A stretch of 64,000 bases of DNA from Diabrotica undecimpunctata (GCF_040954645.1 NC_092803.1:119801461-119865460), one strand, 5' to 3'. Positions 9,561 through 21,045 are shown, counted from the first letter of the stretch. The notes: generated by a model not told the origin, from the sequence alone. Numbers and translations: made by a program.

Positions 9561-9958
9561 CGCTTCACGTAACTACACCACTGTGGTCATTTCAGATCTA
9601 CATATCCCAGTTTTGTACCAATTATAGTTCACCTGAGACCCATTTTAACCGAGGATTTAGAATCCTCTTTGACTCTAAACCCTTCTTAATCAAATCGTAA
9701 AGCCGCCACTGAGGAGTAGTGCGCCTAAACCCTTTCTCTTTTCTACACTACCCTTGTCCAATTTGCTTAATACCAAATTCAAAATGTCTCTTTGCGGTAC
9801 TCGGACAAAAGCCGAAGGTCATCTAAGCCCTTTTTGTAATCAGCATAACTAATTATAATTAAATTTACCAACATTACGGATAGAGGTATATCGGTTTTAA
9901 AAGGATCGTACAGCAATAGAACGATACAAGAGTAGGAACCGAATGAATCGATTCCGAT
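9560..9958. other. Spacer without recognised gene
   Basis: No motif or protein family recognised. Confidence 0.4.
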
Positions 9959-10640
9959 TTATTCGAATTTACTATTCACAATCACACAAATGTAAGTTTC
10001 TATATTAGTTTTATAATAGTGATGGTTTGCGAACGTTGTCCTACAGATATGCAAAAAACTACTTTTTTGCTGCTTGTATAAAAATTTACGTTTATCGAAC
10101 ATTTGTTTGTTAAAAAACCAAATTAGCTTATTATTTCTTAATTTTGCTAAACACATCTTTGGTCCATATTAATCGTTTGTTCAGATGAATGCCTAGATAT
10201 TTTACGTCATCCTTTTGAGGTAAAGGATGTCCATCGAGGTTAACTTGTGGACATACTTCTTAGAGTAAATGTAATGTATGTAGATTTTGAGGACTTAATT
10301 CTCCAGAGTTAAAACCATTCATAAGTTTAGTTGAGATGTAGTTGCAGTATCTCTGTTGCTATTGCTGGATTACTATGAGATGTTAAGAAAGCAGTATTAT
10401 CTGCAAATGTTGCAAGCGTTAGGTTATTGCTTGTTGATAAGTTGCCGTATATATCACGTACAGGATCGGTCTGAGCACACTACCCTGAGGGTCACCAGAT
10501 AGGATGGAGTAGAGTTTTGTATAGGCTTCACTATACCTTACTAGATATCTCCCTTCTGTAAGGTACGATTTAAGTAGTTTCAAGTAAGTGTAAAGTAGGT
10601 TTTTCTGGAGAGCCAACTGGAGAGACAACTAAAAAGTCTG
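9959..10640 (-). pseudogene. Jockey-like LINE reverse transcriptase remnant
   Basis: Minus-strand translation from 10628 gives LKSYLTEGRYLVRYSEAYTK followed by LSGDPQGSVLRPILYVIYTA. This corresponds to the GVPQGSVLGPLLFLIY motif (RT motif 4) of jockey-clade elements. Next come a frameshifted TFADNTAFL box (the catalytic FADD, here changed) near 10400 and DVKYLGIHLNKRLIW near 10200, the thumb-region YLGV motif. The stretch 10156-9959 continues with a lysine-rich segment. The N-terminal polymerase and endonuclease are absent. Stops and frameshifts make it non-functional. It abuts mariner relic B. Confidence 0.75.
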
Positions 10641-10649
10641 CAGTACAGT

Positions 10650-11670
10650 ATTTCTTGTTTCCTAGACTAGATCAAACTGGTACTCGTTCAAGTATGTTGG
10701 GGAAAGTATGGGGAAATTGACCTACATTCTTCAACAATTAGTTGTTTCAAAATGTCAATATTGTCGGGTACTGTAGCATAAACTTTGGATTTCAAGTATC
10801 ACCACAGAAAAAATCTAATGGTGTAAGGTCCAGTGATTAAGCTGGCCATTCTATCATACCTCGTCGTCCAATCCATCTACCTCGATATTCCTCATCTAGG
10901 TAACGTCTTACTGCACCATAATGGTGTGCAGGTGCTCCATCTTGTTGAAACGTTATATCCAAGTTGCCGAATTCATTTGGATTAACCTCCAGAATTTCAA
11001 GTATTAACGGTTCAATTGCATTTTGTAGCATCTCCAGATACACTTCACCGGTTAAGGCCCAACTATGTGGTGTCCCAAAATAATTGCCCAAACATTTATT
11101 TTTTTTTTGGAAATTAAGTATGTGTTTCACGAAAGACGTGAGGATTGGTATCACTTCAGTACCTCACATTGTGTGTGTTAACATTTCTGTTGAGGAAAAA
11201 AGTACTTTTGTCACTAAAACAAATTGTTTTTATGTAATCGGGCTGTTGGTTAATTTTATTCGACATATTTTCACAGAATTCTAGTCTTCGGTCGGGGTCA
11301 TCTGAAAGTTAGTGCATAATTTTTAATTTGTATGGATGAAATTTGTTTTCAGCCAACACTCAACAGTGTACTGTATTTTGACTGATTCCATAATGTTCAC
11401 TACCATTTCTGAAATTATGTCAATTTTTTTGTCATCACTAATTGTTGGTCGATCAGATCGTTTGACATCTTGAACACTACCTGTTTGTTTAAAATTCCGA
11501 AGAAGCTTCTTCAAATAAGCTCTTGATATAGGGCAATCGAGGTACCTCTCATTAAAAAGACGTTCCGCTGCATGGAAATTATTTTCACATTCACCAATTA
11601 TTAACGCAGCTGCTACTTTGTCGGCTACAGTAAATATCATTCTGTCTTTGTAAAAATTTAAACTTTTCAT
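10650..11670 (-). pseudogene. Tc1/mariner-like transposase remnant B
   Basis: The N-terminal part (11670-11323) encodes a helix-turn-helix region with FTVADKVAAALIIGECENNF, then NERYLDCPISRAYLKKLLRN and GSVQDVKRSDRPTISDDKK, which matches the paired DNA-binding domain and linker of insect Tc1/mariner-type proteins. The stretch 11154-10837 encodes LTGEVYLEMLQNAIEPLILE, then DITFQQDGAPAHHYGAVRRY with the second catalytic aspartate (QQDGAPAHH), and IGRRGMIEWPA. The third motif (LDLTPLDFF) is frameshifted just after. The segment 11155-11322 between the two halves is damaged. Same family as relic A. Dead. Confidence 0.8.
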
Positions 11671-11740
11671 TAAACAATAATTAAACTAAATATTAACTAA
11701 GAACAACTAACTAAAAACAACTTGACTAAACTTAAATTGA

Positions 11741-11846
11741 CTAAACTAAGCAGAAACAGAAACTAAATATTCGGGTATAAACGCGTTTACAAACTAAAAA
11801 TACTAAGAAAATTGCCTAAACTAAGCAGAAACAGAAACTAAATATT
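11741..11846. repeat. Direct repeat, 31-bp unit, period 75
   Basis: The 31-bp block starting ctaaactaagcagaaacag is at 11741-11771 and again at 11816-11846, just upstream of mariner relic B. It may be subterminal sequence of that element. Confidence 0.6.
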
Positions 11847-11849
11847 GAG

Positions 11850-12680
11850 CTATAAAAACAATTAGAGAATTGAAACTCGTCAACAAACGAAGTATCACTT
11901 GCCATAAGGTCCTATTTAAAATTATCTGTCACAGTGGCGCTGTAACGTCATCTGTCACTATTAAATCACTTGTTATTACTAGTTAAGAAGCCTACGTCTG
12001 TTTATTACCTCCCTCCAAATTTCACTATTTTAATATAGCCGTTCAAAAGATACGAGGGGGGAACGGACTTGTGACTAGCACTATTTATCTATACTCTGAA
12101 CACACAAAAAAAATTAAAAACAAAATAATCGAAGCTCAATGCTCAATAACAAAAAATTGAATCAATAAAAGGAACGATTGACTTATATCTCTAACAGAAA
12201 TACAGGAGTGCCGAATTTTGTCGTTTAATTTTAACGCGTTGTTACGAGTCAAATTTGTTTCAAAGGGAGGGTTAATAGTAATTGCATAGTCTAATATGAA
12301 TGCTAGAACAATAGGGTGATGTTAAGGTATTGTGAAAGTTGAATGGTTTAATTTTTTACGAGTTGTGTGCCTTTACAAATCGAATTTAGACCAGTTGTAG
12401 AAAAAATGAGAATGAATAGAAAAAATATTACAAAAAATCTTATTTTAGTTGTTACATTGCATAGCTGTTTTTATTGTTTCAACAGTTGCGGCGCAGATTA
12501 TAGTCCCTTAGATATTGTCCCTAGTGGTGCTTTCGAATCAAATTGATATTTTTCGATGCATTTCTATATTCTTTCTTTATTTATTTTGAGAACGTGCTGG
12601 CATTTATCTCATATATACTAGCCTAGACCCTTGATTTCTATTAAGGGGGGGTTGGACAAACTTAATGGAATTATCGGCAT
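11850..12680. other. Spacer without recognised gene
   Basis: Mostly AT-rich; no protein family recognised. Confidence 0.4.
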
Positions 12681-12682
12681 TT

Positions 12683-12796
12683 AGGAGTGAGTGAGTTGAC
12701 TGAATAAAATGAGGGAGTAAAATGAGTGAGTTAGGTGAGTGAATGAGGTGAGTGATTGAGGTGAGTGAGTGAAGTGACTGAGTGAGGTGACTAAGC
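12683..12796. repeat. GAGTGAGGT-type minisatellite
   Basis: About 110 bp of imperfect short tandem units built from gagtgag and gaggtgag, for example gtgagtgaatgaggtgagtg. On the other strand it reads as Ser/His/Leu/Thr-rich, which is not a real protein. Confidence 0.75.
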
Positions 12797-12799
12797 ACA

Positions 12800-13629
12800 C
12801 ATAGAAATTGGAATAAGTACAGTGTCAAGTTCTCATAATTATGCACTCGCGGCAGATAACAATCGACTTATGGTTAAAATGGCTACAGATGCAACAAATA
12901 AAGGCAGAATTCGTCGAAAGCAGGAGAAAAATATGCTATAGATAGTTTAGCAGGAAGCACATAACTATATGGCCCTAAAATAGATGATAGATACTGTGTA
13001 AGAATAAAAAATAAGCTTGTTTTTAACGCGTTTTTCTCGGAATATTTTTTTTTTCAAGTCAGTGTTCACTGTATCTCAAAAATTACTTGCTCAATTTTTT
13101 CAAATTTTGCATACTTTTGTTATAGATAAATTACTAGGTCGCAACGTCGAAATATTGAATATTTTGTTTTTATATTTAATTTTACAGCATCAAATTAGTC
13201 AAATTTTAACAAAAAATAATAAATTTGTGGTAAATAATTTTTCAAAAAAAACAAACTATGTTTAAAATACTGAAAATAAACCTTATCTTCCCCCTTAATT
13301 TCATCTTTTCAAGCTCGAATTTCAACAGCTTGTACTATATTATTATACCATTTTACGATACTATAGCAAAACACAAACATGGGAAATACATGAAAGAGAA
13401 TAACAAAATCAAAAAAAAAAATTAATTGAATGAGAAATTCTGTGATACATAAAGACATGGCATTAAGGCTAGGACGTTACAGAATTCAAGTAATAGATGA
13501 TTACAGGTAGACAATAACAGTGAATACAGAGACAAAACTTAAAAAGTGAGAGCGTGAAAAAATAAGGTCGGATTGGTACGATGAGGAATGTGCACAAGCA
13601 GCGCAAAGAAAAAAAGTGGTACAATAGGC
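12800..13629. other. AT-rich spacer without recognised gene
   Basis: Short phenylalanine/leucine-rich open frames only; no family recognised. Confidence 0.4.
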
Positions 13630-13720
13630 GATAGTGTAGACAAGCGCGAAACTTCATACTATATTTTCTGTATTTTTAAAATTTAAATAATATGTTTAAA
13701 ATTGAATAAAGTAATTTTAT

Positions 13721-13754
<34 letters not shown>

Positions 13755-14045
13755 GATTTTAATAAAATTAAAAAAGTTTACATGTTGTATAACGTCACCT
13801 CTCGTCACGTAAATGGACTGTTCCAATTGTTTGTTGTGAGTACTAATTCGTAAAAAGCCATATTTAACATGTGCTCATTTAGAAGTGTCTTCCAAACTAT
13901 AAATATGAAAGTTCAACTTAAAATGTTTTACTAATATTATGTAAATATAAAATATTTTAAAAATAATAAATAATTTATAATTGTAAAAATCCGACGTTAT
14001 ATTAATATGAAATTATTTTAAAATGAGAAGTGTATAGAATCAAAA
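13630..14045. repeat. Dispersed repeat, copy A
   Basis: Shares ordered blocks with 37085-37378: a gtagacaagcgcg-like start, aaaattgaataaag with ttttattatt, and gaaattattttaaaatgaga near the end. Contains a (TTA)n run at 13717-13755. The family is unclassified and has no coding content. Confidence 0.5.
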
Positions 14046-14650
14046 TTATAGCCCGATTTTATAATGACAACCTAAACTAAACCTTAATGAATGTTCACTT
14101 TATACTAAATAACCCTTTAGTATGACACCTAGTTTCATAATACCTACAGCTCTTTTCATTATTAAAAGTAAACTAAGGTGTTTAAATCAATAGATTGGTG
14201 ATCGTGTTTCTATCAATTTTGTATTATATAATAATATATAATAATATTTATATAACCTTATTTTTCTTGTTGTATGTTAATTTGTATGTAAAATTGTTAA
14301 TTGTTAAAATTATGTCTGTATTAAAAAGAGCTAGTTTTTTAAATTTCACAAAAAGCGAAACTTTTACTTCTTGGGGAAGTATACAAATATTAATTATTTA
14401 AGTATGGAAAACCAAGAAACCAAGGAAAAATATTAACGAAAACTGAAAGTTTTAAATAAAGAGAATGATCGTTAAGAGGACAAAAAAAGAGAGAGAAGGA
14501 CTAATCATGAAAGATACGAGAATTAAGTATTAAGCGAGAAGAATTAAAAATCAAAATATTAAAAGTTTAATTATAATTAAAACAAAAATATGCTCAAGAA
14601 AATTTACAATAAATATACTGTACAAAAGTGTTGTCTTTTAATATCACTTA
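14046..14650. other. AT-rich spacer
   Basis: No recognised gene. It ends at the TA duplication of the mariner element. Confidence 0.4.
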
Positions 14651-14652
14651 TA

Positions 14653-15990
14653 CGAGGCGTGTTTTTTAAGTAAGTACCGTTTTGAAATTAAAAAAAGACG
14701 TGCAAAGATATGGCAATAATTTTATTTTTACATGAAAGCCTGTACCTTAATCTACTTTTCTACATAATTTCCGTGAATATTGAGGCACTTGTCATAACGT
14801 GGCACCAGTTTTTGAATACCCTCCTGATAAAATTCTGCCGCCTGACTTGTTAACCACTGCATCACAAATGTTTTGACTTCGTTGTCGTCTTGAAGACGCT
14901 CACCGCCCAGGTGTTTCTTCAAGTGCTGGAACAAATGGTAGTCGCTGGGCGCCAGATCAGGGCTGTATGGAGGATGATCTAGAGTTTCCCATTTAAATGA
15001 TTTGATGAGATCTTTGGTCTGATAAGCCACATGTGGACGGGCATTGTCATGCAACAAAACGATACCCTTACTTAACTTGCCACGTCTTTTGTTCTGGATT
15101 GCACGACGCAGATTTTTCAATGTCTCACAATAAGACGCTGCATTGATTGTCTCATTACGAGGCAGAAACTCCACTAGCAATACTCCTTTTTTGTCCCAAA
15201 AAACTGTGCACATGATTTTCCGGGCAGAAATTGTTTGCTTAAACTTCACTCTTTTGGGTGATGATGAATGTCGCCATTCCATGGATTGTTGTTTCGATTC
15301 TGGTGTGACGTAGGCCACCCACGTTCCGTCACCAGTAACAATTTGGTCTAAAAAATCTTCACCTTCACTGTGGTACCGCTCAAGGAAAGTCAATGCACTG
15401 CCTAAACGTTGGGTTTTGTGCAAATCCGTCAACATTTTTGTAACCCAACGTGAACACAATTTCCGGTAATTCAAGTTCTCGGTAACAATGCGATACAAAA
15501 CACTACGACAATACTTAGGAAAGCAGTCGGACAATGATGAAATTGTAAAGCGTCTGTTTTCTCTCACCTTTTCCTCCACTTTCTGCACCAAATTTTCATT
15601 AACGACCGAAGGACGCCCACTCCGTTCTTCATCATGCACATTTGTGCGGCCATCTTTAAATGCTCCTTACATGCTCCATTTCCTTACCATTCCATCACTC
15701 ATAATGTTTTGTCCGTAAACTTCAACTATCTCACGATGAATATCGATCGGTTTTACGCCTTTAGCACTAAGAAATCGTATAACAGCCCGTACTTCACAAT
15801 CAGCGTGACTCACGATTGTTGGAGGCAACTTAAACACTGGAGTAAACAAGTATACAATGAAGAATCAGACTGTAATGGCGTCAGTGCGTAGACAAGAGAT
15901 GTAGGTAACCAGCGCTCATGCGCGGAACGCCGACCGTAGCGCTGCGGAGGTGGAGTCGCAAAACGGTACTTACTTAAAAAACATGCCTCG
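14653..15990 (-). mobile_element. Full-length mariner element (DD34D)
   Basis: The terminal inverted repeats of about 31 bp start cgaggcgtgttttttaagta on the left and, reverse-complemented, cgaggcatgttttttaagta on the right, differing at one base over the part compared. TA duplications lie at 14651-14652 and 15991-15992. Total length is 1338 bp, normal for mariner. A single transposase frame on the minus strand fills the interior. Confidence 0.92.
14752..15849 (-). pseudogene. mariner transposase, one in-frame stop
   Basis: A DDE transposase that cuts and pastes its own element at TA sites. The minus-strand frame is continuous from 15849 to 14752 except for one TAA at about 15664-15666, about 61 codons in, so it is nearly intact. 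The first 60 residues hold the first helix-turn-helix. After the stop come the basic linker and second helix-turn-helix, WVTKML (the WVPHEL position), the first catalytic aspartate in VTGDGTWVAY, the second in LLHDNARPHVA, and the third in YSPDLAPSDYHLFQHLKKHL. Counting between the second and third gives 34 residues, hence DD34D. The C-terminus is NIHGNYVEK. Total length is a little over the usual 345-350 residues, so the true start may be an internal Met. Very young relic. Confidence 0.9.
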
Positions 15991-15992
15991 TA

Positions 15993-16010
15993 TTAAACAA
16001 GTAAATTTAA
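15993..16010. other. 18-bp gap between mariner and piggyBac, ending in TTAA
   Basis: Only taaacaagtaaa-like host sequence separates the mariner TA from the piggyBac TTAA target site at 16007-16010. Confidence 0.7.
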
Positions 16011-18453
16011 CCCTTAACACGTGTTGTGACGTCCCACGGACTGCTGCGCTTAGGGTTGTGGATAGTACCCCCTCCACTACTTGTCATTTAGATTTGCGCT
16101 TCCCAGTACCTTTAAGTTAGTCTATTGTCAACCTTACGGTGGAGTGTAGTGATTCCGTTCCGTTTAGTTTTCGAGTTACGCTGTACTTACGGTCCTCTGG
16201 ACATCACGACGGTGGGTATGTTACAAACTACAATTATATCGAATATTCAATAAAATAATTTTGTTTATTTCTCGTAGTCAAAAATGTCAAAGTATCCTGT
16301 TTCAAAACGAGTCCGATACGATGATCCTAATTTTGGAAAGAGTAAGAATAAGAAAGTAATGGAAATGTTTGATTCGCTTGACTCTGATGTGGAATTGTCT
16401 GATCAGGAGGATGCTGATTATATACTCAGTGACCACGAAACCGAGTCAGAGGAATCTGCTGACGAGGAACCAGTTGAAGTAGGTATAATTCAAACTTCTG
16501 AAGAATCATCTTCTGATACTGAAAATGTTGAAGGCGGAAAAGAACCAAAATACTTTTATGGCCGAAATAAATTCAAATGGTCGGCAACTGCACCTAACAA
16601 AAATGTACGAACACCAGCTCATAATCTCATAAAAATACCAACTTCCACTTTAGTGGCAGCAAAAGTAGAGCCTATTGTTGCCTGGAAATCTATATTTACA
16701 GCAGATATGACACAAGAGCTTGGAAATGTTAGATCTAAGTATTCAAATCCCTCAAGAACGGAACTCCGCAATGTCAAAGTTGAAGAAATAAATTGCTTTC
16801 TAGGTTTACTGATTTATACAGCTGTGTTTAAATCAAACCATGAGGATATAGCCTCCTTGTTTGCAATAGACGGAACAGGACGAGATATTTTTAGACATTC
16901 TTTACCTGCAAAAAGATTTTCCGCTCTTATCAACTGTTTGAGATTCGATGATCCAGTTGATCGACAAGAACGGAAAAAAACTGACCCAGGTGCTGGAATA
17001 ACGGAATTACTTGAAAAATTTAATCAAAGCTCACAAACCTCATTTTCTTTAGGGTCTAATACAACTGTTGATGAAATGTTAATAGAATTTCGTGGCAATT
17101 GCCGCTTCAAAATGTATATGCCATTAAACCGGCTAAATATGGATTAAAATTACAATGTCTTGCCGACTCCAGAACGTGTTATATTTATAACACATATCTA
17201 TATTGTGGTAAGGTAGTGACAGTACTGGACTCTCTGAAGCAGAAAAAAAATTTGGTATACCTACCCAAGCTGTTATTAGATTGTGCAAACCAATATTTGG
17301 CAGTAACCGTAACGTTACTACAGATAATTGGTATACATCAATGGAATTAGCACAAACTCTTAGAACTAACGGTCTTACTCTTGTGGGAACAACAAAAAAA
17401 ATAAAAGAGAAGTTCCTAATGAATTTTTACCCTCACGTAATAGAAACGTGAGTCCTTCACTTTATGGATTTACTAAAGATTATACAATTCTTTCACACGT
17501 GCCGAAGAAAAACAAGGCAGTTTTATTTCTTTCTTCCGCTCATCATGCGATAGAAACAGATCCGTTTACTGAGAAAGATTAAATAAATGTATTTTATAAC
17601 AACACTAAAGGTGGCGTTGATTCAATGGATCAAAAATGTAGTGTTTATTCTTCAAGTCGCCGAACCCGTCGTTGGACAATGGCAATCTTTTTCCGAATTC
17701 TTGACATGAGTACAACAAATTCATTTATTATACATCAATCACACCGCGATAGAGACATTCTTACTAGGATAGAATTCATGAAGATTGTTGCTAAAGAGTT
17801 GATTGAACCATATATGAGAGAATGGTGTTATAATATAAGACTACCACGTGAACTTTGAATGTCAATCGGTCGTATCCTAGGGGAGAAAAATGTGCCATAT
17901 GATGAAACTAATGCTGGTTCATCCGACAAACTAACACGAGAAAATCGAAAAACTTGCTCCATATGTCCACCAAAAAAGAAGAGGAAAACTGAATATCTGT
18001 GTTTTTCTTGCAAAAGACCTATTTGTTTAGAGTGTTCTAAAAAATTTTGCCTAGATTTTGCGGAAAGCGGAGTGCAAAATGACCCGTAAATTACGTGTGC
18101 ACGTTTTTTAGTTTATTTAGTTTTTTTTTTTCATAAGTAGCATTTTTATGTTCATTTGTCATTCAATATTTTGTATATGTATGAATTTCGATTACTTTTT
18201 CTTATTATTAATGATTTATTTCAAGTAATGTCTGCTCGTGTTTTTTTCATGGCAACATTTTCAGAAAATATATTTTAACAGAAATTTTCAAAACAATTTT
18301 TTATTCTGAAAAGTTTTTGTATACAATGGTTAATTATATTTAACATAATATACTAAAAATAAATAACTAGCTTTTTTTCTTTTGTTACATACGCGGTCCC
18401 CGGGACGTCAGAACGCCGTTTACGCACAAAATATTCACCACGCCAGTTGAGGG
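16011..18453 (+). mobile_element. piggyBac-like element with TTAA duplications
   Basis: TTAA sites lie at 16007-16010 and 18454-18457. The termini begin cccttaac on the left and cccctcaac-like (gttgaggg inverted) on the right. Subterminal gacgtccc/gggacgtc stretches at both ends add a further inverted match. It is 2443 bp, in the normal size range, and holds a transposase remnant on the plus strand. Confidence 0.9.
16284..18089 (+). pseudogene. piggyBac transposase, frameshifted
   Basis: The first open part (16284-17147, 287 codons) has the acidic N-terminus rich in Glu/Asp/Ser (SDQEDADYILSDHETESEES) and then the DDE_Tnp_1_7 region with LPAKRFSALINCLRFDD. TVDEMLIEFRGNCRFKMYMP carries the first catalytic Asp. 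A frameshift near 17120-17130 leads into KPAKYGLKLQCLADSRTCYI, and a second follows near 17200. TTDNWYTSMELA holds the second Asp at about 17317. A stop at 17581 is followed by GVDSMDQKCSVYSSSRRTRR with the last Asp. Another stop falls at 17858. The end (17930-18060) encodes the cysteine-rich finger with CSICPP, CFSCKRPICLEC and SKKFC. Catalytic residues survive, but two frameshifts and two stops make it dead. Confidence 0.88.
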
Positions 18454-18457
18454 TTAA

Positions 18458-19190
18458 ACTACACACAAATTTTAAGTACACAGTAAAAAAATTACTAAAT
18501 TAATATATTTATGATTGATATATTTATGTAAAAGTATAAAAATGCAAATTGTTAAAAAGGTGCAAAAGGTGAAATTAAGTTTAAAAGTTGATAAAACAAT
18601 TGGTTTGATAGAAAATGTTTTTTTAGAAATTGTGAATCCTGTTCTGTAAAATGTTGTCCAATACATAATTCACAATAATTTTTCCTCGATTTCATCTTGA
18701 AATTTGACAACAAAAACACTTGTTGTCTTGTTTTGTTGACTTGTTGTCTGCCAACAAAAAAACTCAATTTTACCAGTTCCTCTCCTACAAAGTGATGTAG
18801 TACCAATAAGTCCCCCTTTTTAAAATTTAATGTCTGTTTTGTCCGTTTAATTGTGTTCTGTTTGTCCCTAATTGTCCTTAATTGTTTTAGTTCTATAATT
18901 TTAAGATATATGACATCACAATTTTCTGCCAAAACAGAAATCAATTGCACTTTATCAATTTTTTTTTCACAGAGTCAAAGAAATTGCACACCCACAAAAT
19001 AGTACATCTAATTTCATTCATTCTCATACAACTGTCCTCTTATTGTAAAAATTTCAATAAATGAACACACATTTCTAATATACATCTCTTGAATAAATAT
19101 AAGTAACTTTTAATAATTTAAATAATATAAAACATCACTTTCATTTAACAAACAATCATATATACCTCATTTTTATTTCATTTATTAACA
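18458..19190 (-). other. Possible LTR of an LTR retrotransposon
   Basis: On the minus strand the sequence cttgaggggagaga (19205-19191), a polypurine tract, runs directly into tgttaataaatg at 19190, the usual start of an LTR. The region down to the piggyBac site has no known protein. A 132-codon minus-strand open frame (18950-18552) is lysine- and leucine-rich and I do not recognise it. I cannot find a partner LTR, so this is tentative. Confidence 0.3.
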
Positions 19191-19244
19191 TCTCTCCCCT
19201 CAAGAAGCTTCCTTGCTAATTATCAGACAGTTACAATATTAACC

Positions 19245-19867
19245 GAGACAGGTGTGAATTTTGTTAGTGAGAGAAATGATTGAGAGAACGACTGAAAATA
19301 AATTAGTTTGGACTAACATACACAGCTATATCCGTGCAGTGATCAAGAAAAAGGAAGAGGAAGAAAGACTGCTAAACCAACGCTAAAGGTAAGAGTGAAT
19401 GATGCTGAAAGGTGAAGCTAGAAAAATGGGTCACACTGTATGAGTTAGAAAGCCTGAGTCAGACTGTGGGGAAGGAGGAAATGCCCATCTGGGAATGATG
19501 CCGAACTAGGAGCGATGAGTGTCTTCTACGCGCTACCTGGAACGAGACAGGGAGCCTCCTCGCTGTTGAATAGAGTGTGGATGTGTATGAATGGAGAATA
19601 AATGAAAAAAGGTAGTGATTCGGAAGTGATGCCGGCCTTACAGCGGCCGTTCTGCTTCCGGATCGCTGGATGACAGAGGAGGGTCTGGTTTAGCAGGTAG
19701 GCGTTCGGCGTAGACTCGGCGATGAGAGGGCATTTTAAAGTACCTCGGGAACTATCGCCGGGAGTACGAAGAACGAATCCTGCACTAAAGTTGGTCAGGC
19801 GGCATCCTGGACCGAGATGTCTTTTGAAGATTCCAGACCCCCCCCCTCTATAAAGACGAAAAAAAAA
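19245..19867 (+). mobile_element. 5'-truncated R1-like LINE with 15-bp TSD
   Basis: The 15-bp sequence gttacaatattaacc lies at 19230-19244 and exactly again at 19868-19882. The insert begins inside ORF2: the translation near 19300-19380 contains NIHSYIRAVIKKKEEEE, the R1 C-terminal helix. It continues through a 480-bp GC-richer 3' untranslated region containing ggccttacagcggccgttct, then a 10-C run and a terminal A-rich tail (19858-19867). This fits target-primed reverse transcription with 5' truncation. The related end at 1400-3480 is older and interrupted. Confidence 0.85.
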
Positions 19868-19984
19868 GTTACAATATTAACCAAAGATCACCCATCATCA
19901 GCAATACAGGAAAGTTTGAACTATATATCACGAATCATTAACTAATAATTCTTGTACCGGCATCGTTTAATTTACTATGTATCG

Positions 19985-20045
19985 TTTGACCTGAAGATGC
20001 TTTGCAAAGTGTAGAAAGCGAAACCGGTCGTTTTGGTAGTAAAAC
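19985..20045 (+). other. Penelope-like 3'-end signature
   Basis: Reads gacctgaagatgctttgcaa then gtagaaagcgaaaccggtcg. The CTGAAGATGC ... AGCGAAACCGGTCG pattern is characteristic of Penelope-like element ends. No upstream PLE coding sequence is visible, so it is a terminal fragment. Confidence 0.5.
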
Positions 20046-20349
20046 TAAATTGATTGTAAGTAAGTCTTATTTTATTTCTTTTACCTATTTAAATGGTTTT
20101 CTTGTTGATCTAGAATATGATCTACAGAAAACTCCATTTACTCTGGTGATGTTATGAAATAACGCAGTTGCAACGATTACATTCATAGTCACTTTTAAAT
20201 TTCATCTCAATAATATTGTTCTGAAGCTATTTTTTAAGGGTTGGATTGGGTTTTTAATGGAACCATTCGAGTATAGTCCTAAAAGAAACAGATGGTCAAA
20301 AGAGAAAAATCAAAGAAGCTGCTCTAATTATGGTAAATGAGAGCAATTG

Positions 20350-20404
20350 TGTCGCAAATTCATCGGCAGAATGCAGTATCTGTCGCAAATTCATCGGCAG
20401 AATG
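20350..20404. repeat. 24-bp tandem duplication
   Basis: The 24-bp block beginning tgtcgcaaattcatcggcag is at 20350-20373 and 20381-20404, with a period of 31 bp. Confidence 0.85.
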
Positions 20405-20559
20405 GTTATCCTTATTAAACGAGGAAGTTCATCTATTAGTAAGTCAGTAACATATCGATACATCGTTCATGTTTTTTTTTAATAAAATATATAGACTTTC
20501 GCTGTAAACTTTTGAGTGACGTACATATATAAATTAATTTTTGGATTAATTCGAACTTA

Positions 20560-20880
20560 AAGAAAACTGAAATTTACACTTAAAGTGGACTTAATTTATT
20601 TAAAGTTCACTTTAAATTGATTATGATATCGTGCAATATTAAACAGATGATTTTATAATGCTATTAATTGGATGGGTGATATTTATGACTTTTGACATTT
20701 ATGATGAATTTTGACGTTCGAAAATCGTTATAGACATATATACTTTCAACTTTTTACTTTTCATTTAATGTCTGTATTTTGTTAGTTTTTGTTCATGCAG
20801 TTTTTAATTTAAACCTGCTTAGAGTAAATATATGACTAGAAACGAATTCATCGAGAAGACCCGCTATTTTATGACGCTAC
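20560..20880. repeat. Dispersed repeat, copy B
   Basis: From about 20640 it parallels 37400-37590: acagatgattt, then catttatgac and tttttaatttaaac, then atgactagaaac. Upstream, an inverted pair ttaaagtgga/ttcactttaa lies near 20580-20615. Unclassified. Confidence 0.5.
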
Positions 20881-21045
20881 CCGTGACGACTTCATCTTGT
20901 GGCACTAGGTCCATGACGCTCACCTTAGCGTTTCATTTTAGAGAAAAAAGTAATATACAACACCTTTATAGAAGCTTAGCTTCAAAAATCAAAGATGGGC
21001 AGAAAATTTTGAAAAGAGAAAAAGAGACTAAATATAAAAAGTAAG

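Noticed and set aside
9452..9700. Open frame of alternating Tyr/Ile
   Set aside because: It is simply translation of (TA)n. The same applies near 41255-41497, 52163-52494, 54275-54637 and 57574-57786.
12604..12846. 80-codon Ser/His/Thr-rich minus-strand frame
   Set aside because: A translation of the GAGTGAG-type minisatellite.
14195..14401. 68-codon hydrophobic frame as a small membrane protein
   Set aside because: AT-rich sequence gives such Ile/Leu/Tyr-rich frames by chance; no family or promoter support.
18552..18950. 132-codon minus-strand open frame as a possible gene
   Set aside because: Low-complexity, no recognised family, and it lies where an LTR is suspected. Kept only as part of that tentative LTR.
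20222..20250. attgttctgaagctatttt as another copy of the hairpin-family tail
   Set aside because: Only about 20 bp match and no arm follows, so I do not count it as a copy, though it may be a truncated end.
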